From NCBI GenBank assembly GCA_013298265.1, contig JAAFHE010000068.1, positions 1-10,660 of the forward strand: a DNA stretch of 10,660 nucleotides, written 5' to 3'. This DNA is from Lysobacterales bacterium. GTDB taxonomy: Bacteria > Pseudomonadota > Gammaproteobacteria > Xanthomonadales > Rhodanobacteraceae. The position numbers and the translations under genes are program-made. How positions within the stretch are numbered: position 1 is the stretch's first letter; every line of letters begins with the position of its first letter. The notes under the pieces were generated by a model. It made no database searches and was not told where the DNA came from. It was given only the letters and a program-made list of their open reading frames with translations. Shown here piece after piece: positions 6,264 through 10,660 of this stretch.

Positions 6264-7976
6264 ATGCCGCATAGCGTAGAACTGATCGCCACCATTTCCG
6301 CAGCGCTCGGCGTCGCCCTGATCGTCGGCTTCATCGCAGTGCGTTTTTTCAAGCTGCCGGCACTCGTCGGCTACCTCATCGCCGGCATCCTCATCGGCCC
6401 CGCCACGCCGGGCTTCGTCGCCGACATCCACCTCGCCCAGCAGCTCGCCGAGATCGGCGTCATGCTGCTGATGTTCGGCGTAGGCCTGCATTTCTCCCTC
6501 GACGACCTGCTCTCGGTCAAGCGCATCGCGCTGCCGGGCGCACTGGTACAGATCGCCGTCGCGACCGCCATGGGCATGGGCCTGGCCTGGTTCTGGGGCT
6601 GGCCGCTCGCGGCCGGCATCGTGTTCGGTCTCGCCCTGTCGGTCGCCAGCACCGTCGTGCTGTTGCGCGCGCTGGAAAGCCGCGGCCTCGTGGAATCGGT
6701 CAACGGCCGCATCGCCGTCGGCTGGCTGGTAGTGGAAGACCTGGTCATGGTGCTGGCGCTGGTGCTGCTGCCGGCACTGGCAGGCGACAGCTCGCCCGCG
6801 CACGTCGACGCGGCCGGGGCCGCAGGCCCGCTGTGGCTCAGCGTCACGCTGACGCTGGGCAAGGTCGCCGCCTTCGTCGTGCTCATGCTGGTCGGCGGAC
6901 GCAAGCTGTTCCCGTGGCTGCTGTGGCAGGTTGCGCGCACGGGTTCGCGCGAACTGTTCACGCTCTGCGTGATCGCCGCGGCCGTCGGCATCGCCTTCCT
7001 CGCCGGCATGCTGTTCGACGTGTCGTTCGCACTCGGTGCCTTCCTCGCCGGCATGGTGCTGCGCGAATCCGAACTGAGCTACCGCGCGGCCGAGGAATCT
7101 CTGCCGCTGCGCGACGCGTTCGCGGTGCTGTTCTTCGTCTCCGTCGGCATGCTGTTCGACCCGAAGATCCTGATCGAGCAGCCGCTGATGGTGGCCGCCG
7201 TGGTCGGTGTGATCGTGCTGGGCAAGACCCTCGCCGCCTCGATGCTCGTGCTGCTGCTGCGCTATCCGCTGAACACCGCGCTGACCGTCTCCGCCGGCCT
7301 GGCCCAGATCGGCGAGTTCTCCTTCATCATCGCCGCGCTCGGCGTGTCGCTGAACATCCTGCCGCAGCAGGGCCAGAACCTGATCCTCGCCGGCGCCATC
7401 ATCTCGATCGCGCTCAACCCGCTGCTGTTCCAGGCGATCGAACCGGCGCAGGCCTGGATCCGCAAGCACTCCGGCAAGGCGCGCCAGCTCGAACGCCCGG
7501 CCGATCCGCTGGCGGAACTGCCGACCAGCGTGAGCTCGGACTATCTGACCGGCCATGTGCTGCTGGTCGGCTACGGCCGCGTCGGCAGGCGCATTGCCAC
7601 GGCCCTGCACGAGCGCGGCCTGCGCCTCGTCATCGCCGACGAGAACCGCGAACGCGTCGAACAGCTGCGCCTGCAAGGCCTGCACGCGGTCGCCGGCGAC
7701 GCGTCGGAACCGGCCGTGCTGATCCAGGCCCATGTCGCCCGCGCACGCGTGCTCGTGATCGCGATTCCCGACACCTTCCATGTGCGCCGCATGGCCGAAA
7801 TCGCGCGTGCGCTGAACCCGGCGATCCAGGTCGTGGTGCGTTCGCACAGCGAGGAAGAAGCGCGCCTGCTGCAGCGGGAAAATATCGCCCAGGTGTTCCT
7901 CGGCGAGGAGACGCTGGCCGCAGCGATGACCCTGAACGTACTGGAAAAGGCCGCCGCGCCCGCGCCGGCCCATTGA
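6264..7976 (+). CDS. ybaL: YbaL-type CPA2 cation/proton antiporter with RCK (TrkA-N) domain
   Basis: This is a 570-residue inner-membrane monovalent cation/proton antiporter of the CPA2 (KefB/KefC-like) family. It is closest in recalled sequence to E. coli YbaL, sharing long stretches such as GVGLHFSLDDL, SRELFTL, FDVSFALGAF, LPLRDAFAVLFFVSVGMLFDP and LAQIGEFSFI. About twelve hydrophobic segments fill residues 5-400. The ion-binding acidic pair is probably E158/D159 in GWLVVEDLVMV. A cytoplasmic RCK nucleotide-binding domain begins at about 430, with GYGRVG at 436-441 and the second-strand acidic residues in VIADEN; no separate RCK-C domain is obvious. The ATG at 6264 is kept because the first membrane segment starts at once, though the ribosome site is weak. 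The GNAT gene follows after 40 bp and may be co-transcribed. Ion preference (K+ or Na+) cannot be told. Confidence 0.95.
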   Translation: MPHSVELIATISAALGVALIVGFIAVRFFKLPALVGYLIAGILIGPATPGFVADIHLAQQLAEIGVMLLMFGVGLHFSLDDLLSVKRIALPGALVQIAVATAMGMGLAWFWGWPLAAGIVFGLALSVASTVVLLRALESRGLVESVNGRIAVGWLVVEDLVMVLALVLLPALAGDSSPAHVDAAGAAGPLWLSVTLTLGKVAAFVVLMLVGGRKLFPWLLWQVARTGSRELFTLCVIAAAVGIAFLAGMLFDVSFALGAFLAGMVLRESELSYRAAEESLPLRDAFAVLFFVSVGMLFDPKILIEQPLMVAAVVGVIVLGKTLAASMLVLLLRYPLNTALTVSAGLAQIGEFSFIIAALGVSLNILPQQGQNLILAGAIISIALNPLLFQAIEPAQAWIRKHSGKARQLERPADPLAELPTSVSSDYLTGHVLLVGYGRVGRRIATALHERGLRLVIADENRERVEQLRLQGLHAVAGDASEPAVLIQAHVARARVLVIAIPDTFHVRRMAEIARALNPAIQVVVRSHSEEEARLLQRENIAQVFLGEETLAAAMTLNVLEKAAAPAPAH

Positions 7977-8016
7977 ATTCCTGACCGGCGTTTCAACCTA
8001 CCGACGGAGCCGTGCC

Positions 8017-8547
8017 ATGAGCGAACCCCCACCCCTGCACATCCGCCGCGCGGAGGCGGCCGACGCCGCCGTGCTGGCGCCGCTGATGGCCGAATGGTTT
8101 CTCGCCGCCTATGGCCATGCCAGCGACGCTGCGAACACGAGCGCCTTCGTCGCGGCGAACTTCGAGCGCGCAAAGCAGGCGGCTGAGATTGCGAATCCCG
8201 ACATCGTCACGCTGATTGCCCAGAGCGACGGCGAGATGGTCGGCTATGCGCAGGTGCGTTTCGCGACGCGCCCACCCGACTGCGTGACCGAAGCCAGCGC
8301 GTACGAACTCGGCCGCTTCTATTTCGCGCCGGCACACCAGGGCCGCGGCGGTGCAGCACTGCTGATGGACGCGGTGCGCGCCACGGCGCGCGAACGCGGC
8401 GGTTGCTGGCTGTGGCTGCTGGTCTGGCAGGAAGCCCCGCAGGCGATCCGTTTCTACGAGAAGCAAGGCTTCGCGAAAGTCGGCACCGCGGTATTCCTGG
8501 TCGGCGAGGATCCCAAGGCGGATTTTGTGTTGAGAGGGCTGGTTTGA
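8017..8547 (+). CDS. GNAT-family N-acetyltransferase
   Basis: This is a cytoplasmic acetyl-CoA-dependent N-acetyltransferase of 176 residues, a typical single-domain length. The acetyl-CoA pyrophosphate loop is QGRGGA (108-113), preceded by the beta-4 strand ELGRFYFAPAH and followed by helix ALLMDAVRATAR. The later motif QAIRFYEKQGFAKVG is the usual GNAT motif B. The substrate is not evident; relatives act on amino groups of proteins, small molecules or antibiotics, so I give no gene name. The start at 8017 is supported by GGAG nine bases upstream. It lies 40 bp after the antiporter gene on the same strand, so the two may share a transcript. It ends before a perfect inverted repeat that separates it from the convergent glutaminase gene. 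Confidence 0.93.
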   Translation: MSEPPPLHIRRAEAADAAVLAPLMAEWFLAAYGHASDAANTSAFVAANFERAKQAAEIANPDIVTLIAQSDGEMVGYAQVRFATRPPDCVTEASAYELGRFYFAPAHQGRGGAALLMDAVRATARERGGCWLWLLVWQEAPQAIRFYEKQGFAKVGTAVFLVGEDPKADFVLRGLV

Positions 8548-8610
8548 AGCTTTGAAGCCCTCTCCGGCCCGTCGGGCGTTCGGGGCATCAGAACCTGCGG
8601 TTCGGAGCGG

Positions 8611-8645
8611 CGCCCCCACCCCCGACGTTGTCGGGGGTGGGGGCG
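8611..8645. repeat. Perfect 16-bp inverted repeat between convergent genes
   Basis: CGCCCCCACCCCCGAC (8611-8626) is the exact reverse complement of 8630-8645, with only GTT as the loop. It sits between the ends of the rightward acetyltransferase and the leftward glutaminase, 10 bp beyond the glutaminase stop. Neither strand has a T-tract after the stem: the CAAAAA run on its right precedes the stem in the leftward transcript. It may therefore act as a bidirectional transcription barrier or an mRNA 3'-end stabiliser rather than a textbook intrinsic terminator. Confidence 0.7.
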
Positions 8646-8655
8646 CAAAAATCCC

Positions 8656-9576
8656 TCAGCGAAAAATCGACAGCCCCGTCGTCGCCGCGAAACGTTCGAT
8701 CGCCGCCGCGGCCGCGATCGAGTTACCGGTCGCATCCAGGCGCGGCGACCAGGCGCAGATGCTCATGCGTCCCGGCACGATCGCGAGGATGCCGCCGCCG
8801 ACGCCGGTCTTGGTCGGCAGACCGATGCGGAACGCGAAATCGCCGGCGGCGTCGTAGGCGCCGCAGGTCAGCATCAGCGCGTTGATGCGGCGCGCATCGG
8901 CTGCCTGGAGTACGCGCGCAGCGCCGGGCTGCACGCCGTCGGCAGCAAGAAACAGCGCGGCGCGCGCGAGTTCGGCGCAGGACATCGCAATCGCGCATTG
9001 CGCGCAGTAGGCGTCGAGAATCGCCGCAACCTCCTGCCTGAGATTGCCGAAGCTGCGCATGAAATGGGCGATGGCGGCATTGCGGTCGCTGTGCAGACGC
9101 TCGGAACGCGCGACCTGCGGGTCGATCGCGACGCTCGTGCGGCTCAGCAGCCGATGCACGAATTCGAGCACTGCGCGTTCGGGCTGCAGATAGCGATGAC
9201 ACAGCACGTCGGTGATCACGAGCGCGCCGGCGTTGACGAACGGATTGCGCGGCACGCCGCTTTCGCGTTCCAGCAGTACCAGCGAATTGAACGGCGTGCC
9301 CGAGGGTTCGCGCCCGACGCGCTGCCACAGGTCGTCGCCTTCGCGCTGCAGCGCGAGAGTCAGCGCGAACAGCTTGGAGATGCTCTGGATCGAGAACGCC
9401 TGATCGGCGCTGCCGGCTCGGTGCAGCGCACCGTCGACCGTGGCTACCGCGATACCGAACTGCCGCGGCGGAACATTCGCCAGCGCCGGAATGTAGTCGG
9501 CAACAGCGCCCCGATCGGTCAACGCGATGGCCTCGTCGGCGATGGTCTGCAGCAGCGCGGCGATATCAGCGGACAT
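8656..9576 (-). CDS. glsA: Glutaminase (serine-dependent beta-lactamase-like fold)
   Basis: This cytoplasmic enzyme hydrolyses L-glutamine to glutamate and ammonia. The 306-residue protein matches the bacterial glutaminase family, close in length and sequence to E. coli YneH (308 residues). Shared motifs include VADYIPALA, FSIQSISK (catalytic Ser65 and Lys68 in S-x-x-K), PSGTPFNSL, RNPFVNAGAL (Asn115), ARSE...RNAAIA (Glu159, Asn166), the tyrosines in LDAYCAQC (Tyr190) and CGAYDAAG (Tyr241), and KTGVGGGI. All the family's active-site residues that I can place are present, so it should be active. I prefer the ATG at 9576. A GTG at 9597 would add seven residues, and neither start has a good ribosome site. 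Ammonia release can counter acid stress in E. coli; whether it does so here is inference. Confidence 0.95.
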   Translation of the reverse strand: MSADIAALLQTIADEAIALTDRGAVADYIPALANVPPRQFGIAVATVDGALHRAGSADQAFSIQSISKLFALTLALQREGDDLWQRVGREPSGTPFNSLVLLERESGVPRNPFVNAGALVITDVLCHRYLQPERAVLEFVHRLLSRTSVAIDPQVARSERLHSDRNAAIAHFMRSFGNLRQEVAAILDAYCAQCAIAMSCAELARAALFLAADGVQPGAARVLQAADARRINALMLTCGAYDAAGDFAFRIGLPTKTGVGGGILAIVPGRMSICAWSPRLDATGNSIAAAAAIERFAATTGLSIFR

Positions 9577-9674
9577 GCGATCGGAGATGGCGGGCACGGA
9601 GCGCGAACACTACCCGCACGGCCGAGAGTTTGCGACGCCCGCGCGAGGGCGTAGGGCGGGACGAGTTTGGGGGA

Positions 9675-9701
9675 GTGAGAAAAAAGTGAGTGGATCGTGA
9701 G
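9675..9701. repeat. Three GTGAG direct repeats spaced exactly 11 bp
   Basis: GTGAG occurs at 9675-9679, 9686-9690 and 9697-9701, a period of one helical turn, with an A-run between the first two. On the glutaminase strand this reads CTCAC three times, about 100-125 bp upstream of its start. The spacing suggests a possible regulator site on one face of the helix, but the unit is short and chance is possible. Confidence 0.4.
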
Positions 9702-9842
9702 GCCTTTCCACTTGTTTCCCGCGCCTCCCCGCTGCTTTCCGCTTGCCGGAACTGGCGGCTCCCGTTGTCGAGGTAGCTGGCATCGGTTGCCTTTCCGCAG
9801 TCCGCGCGTGCGTGTCGTGGCGCAGGCACAGGTTCTCCCGGC

Positions 9843-9884
9843 GCCGCTTCCTGCGGCAAGTCGCGACGCCGCGTTGACGCGGCG
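9843..9884. repeat. Two adjacent short hairpins
   Basis: GCCGC at 9843-9847 pairs with GCGGC at 9853-9857 around a TTCCT loop. CGCCGCG at 9867-9873 pairs with CGCGGCG at 9878-9884 around TTGA. Both stems are perfect. No T-run follows on either strand. They lie in the gene-free stretch and have no evident terminator role. Confidence 0.45.
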
Positions 9885-9920
9885 CCCGGCTGCACACCCC
9901 ACCTATTTGCGCGCGGCATC

Positions 9921-9981
9921 GTGTAGCAATCGTCATGGGGGCGATCGGCTACACACGCCAACTCAGCAGCAGATGTGCTGC
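9921..9981. repeat. Inverted repeat GTGTAGC/GCTACAC followed by a GCAGCA hairpin
   Basis: GTGTAGC (9921-9927) is matched by GCTACAC (9948-9954). Inside it, ATCG (9929-9932) pairs with CGAT (9942-9945), giving an interrupted 11-bp stem. Twelve bases on, GCAGCA (9966-9971) pairs with TGCTGC (9976-9981) around GATG. Two stems so close together suggest a folded RNA or a repeat element, though no known family is recognised. Confidence 0.45.
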
Positions 9982-10024
9982 GGAAATCTCCGACAAGAGG
10001 GTTCAGCGCAGCGCCGCTGGCCCT

Positions 10025-10058
10025 GTGTCGCGCGGACGCTGTCCGTGTCCGCGGACAC
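10025..10058. promoter_or_regulatory. Two similar palindromes, candidate enhancer/operator sites
   Basis: GTGTCCGCGGACAC (10045-10058) is a perfect 14-bp palindrome. GTGTCGCGCGGACGC (10025-10039) is an imperfect relative, its centre about 20 bp (two helical turns) upstream. TGTCCG is also directly repeated at 10040-10051. The perfect site is centred near -97 relative to the start predicted from the sigma-54 promoter, a normal place for an activator of that promoter class. No known regulator is recognised, and binding is inference. Confidence 0.5.
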
Positions 10059-10122
10059 ACGCAGTCGAGTGCGCGCTTGCGGCAAACCGCACAACAGCGC
10101 CGATGTCGTAGCGTTTGCGGAT

Positions 10123-10137
10123 TGGCACGGGCGTTGC
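10123..10137 (+). promoter_or_regulatory. Sigma-54 (RpoN) -24/-12 promoter
   Basis: TGGCACG-GGCG-TTGC matches the sigma-54 consensus TGGCACG-N4-TTGC at all eleven core positions, with GG and GC twelve bases apart. The base before the -24 box is T, as the consensus wants; the base after TTGC is G instead of A/T. Transcription would start near 10149, giving an untranslated leader of about 29 bases before the DUF885 gene. Such promoters need RpoN and an enhancer-binding ATPase activator. Confidence 0.65.
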
Positions 10138-10177
10138 GTATGGCGTGTATCTGCGCTTACTTGCGAAGGACAGCCCC

Positions 10178-10660
10178 ATGCCGCATTCCCGACCGCCCTA
10201 TCCGATCCGCGCTGCAATCGCCGCGGCCAGTGCCGCGCTGCTCGCCGCGGCCTGCTCCAGCCCCGTACGCGACGAATCGGCGGCGGTGAAACCTGCGCCG
10301 GGCATTCCTGCAGCGGCCGCCGCACCCGACACCGTCGCCGCGGTCAACGCGCTGGCCGACCGCTATGTCGATGCGGTGCTCGACTTCGATCCGACCGTGA
10401 CCTATTTCACCGGCGTGCCGGTCACCGCGCATGACCGCCTGCCACGCAATTCCGCCGCCGAGATTGCCGCGTGGGATGCACAGGAAGACGCGATGCTCGC
10501 CGATCTCGCGCGCATCAACGCTGCACCGCTGCGTGGCACACCGCAAGCCGTGAGCTACGCCGTGCTGCGCGAAAGCCTAGAATCCGGCCGCCAGCTGCGC
10601 ATCTGTCATCGCGAACGTTGGAGCATCAGCCACATGAACGGCTGGCTCTCGAGCCTCGCC
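10178..10660 (+). CDS. DUF885-family lipoprotein, N-terminal 161 residues
   Basis: This gene is cut by the right edge. The first 161 residues begin with a lipoprotein signal peptide: basic MPHSRPPYPIR, a hydrophobic alanine-rich core, and the lipobox LLAAAC with the acylated Cys at residue 27. An Ala/Pro-rich linker follows. From about residue 54 the sequence (LADRYVDAVLDFDPTVTYFTG and on) looks like the start of DUF885, a family of large exported proteins proposed to be metallopeptidase-like. The expected zinc site would lie further on, so activity cannot be judged. The ATG at 10178 has AAGGA about nine bases upstream. It sits about 29 bp after the start predicted from a sigma-54 promoter. 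Export and lipidation are well supported; the family call is from memory of N-terminal similarity. Confidence 0.8.
   Translation, partial: MPHSRPPYPIRAAIAAASAALLAAACSSPVRDESAAVKPAPGIPAAAAAPDTVAAVNALADRYVDAVLDFDPTVTYFTGVPVTAHDRLPRNSAAEIAAWDAQEDAMLADLARINAAPLRGTPQAVSYAVLRESLESGRQLRICHRERWSISHMNGWLSSLA

Larger units (their letters stand above)
9577..10177. other. 601-bp stretch without a convincing gene, rich in small repeats
   Basis: The glutaminase and the DUF885 lipoprotein genes diverge from this stretch. The open frames in it give arginine- and serine-rich translations without domains, and they overlap the flanking genes in the wrong frames. Instead it holds GTGAG direct repeats, several short hairpins (9635-9652, 9843-9857, 9867-9884, 9921-9954, 9966-9981), a pair of palindromes and a sigma-54 promoter. 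The part at 9700-9840 has no structure I can name. A small untranslated RNA or an eroded repeat element would fit, but nothing proves either. Confidence 0.6.

Noticed and set aside
5832..7973. A 713-codon open frame on the minus strand opposite the antiporter gene
   Set aside because: Its translation is His/Asp/Glu/Arg/Gln-rich without domains, while the plus strand encodes a clear YbaL homologue. Long antisense frames are expected at this GC content.
9566..10060. A 164-codon minus-strand frame across the gene-free stretch, overlapping the glutaminase start
   Set aside because: Low-complexity Arg/Ser/Ala sequence with no good ribosome site, and it overlaps the glutaminase start in another frame.
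9697..10434. A 245-codon plus-strand frame running into the DUF885 gene
   Set aside because: It is Arg/Ala-rich and overlaps the lipoprotein gene, which has a lipobox and a good ribosome site, in another frame.

Overview
The window is GC-rich chromosomal DNA with dense, ordinary-looking housekeeping genes. Protein flavour and gene order suggest a gammaproteobacterium of the Xanthomonadales/Lysobacterales. The clues are an AlgZ/FimS-AlgR-hemC cluster, a periplasmic S9 peptidase, a DUF885-type lipoprotein, and dispersed GGGAATN-heptad palindromes. The genus cannot be fixed from this sequence alone. I found no CRISPR array, tRNA, rRNA, transposase, phage gene or obvious defence system.

Layout. 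The left third (1-3436) reads leftward. It holds a carboxylesterase (2771-3436), a LytS/AlgZ-type sensor kinase (1665-2729), its LytTR response regulator (801-1532) and the 5' part of hemC (1-592, running off the left edge). The kinase-regulator-hemC order matches the algZ-algR-hemC locus of Pseudomonas. A 157-bp palindromic element fills most of the space between the regulator and hemC. A second copy of the same design (3478-3572) lies between the esterase and the divergent rightward genes.

The middle (3646-8547) reads rightward. It holds a secreted S9 prolyl-oligopeptidase-family peptidase, a YbaL-type cation/proton antiporter with an RCK domain, and a GNAT acetyltransferase. A perfect 16-bp stem (8611-8645) separates the acetyltransferase from a convergent glutaminase (8656-9576, leftward).

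The right end holds a 601-bp stretch without a convincing gene (9577-10177), rich in small inverted and direct repeats. It is followed by a lipoprotein gene of the DUF885 family that runs off the right edge. Just upstream of that gene is a near-consensus sigma-54 promoter (TGGCACG-N4-TTGC). About 100 bp further up are two similar palindromes, placed where an enhancer-binding protein would bind.

How the genes may work together. The kinase and regulator should form one two-component pathway. The antiporter and glutaminase could both serve ion and pH balance, but that is only an inference from proximity. The S9 peptidase and the DUF885 lipoprotein are both exported and may take part in peptide degradation. 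I did not find an unmistakably new system. The most interesting signals are the sigma-54 promoter with its upstream palindromes, the heptad-repeat elements with quadruplex potential, and the repeat-rich gene-free stretch.
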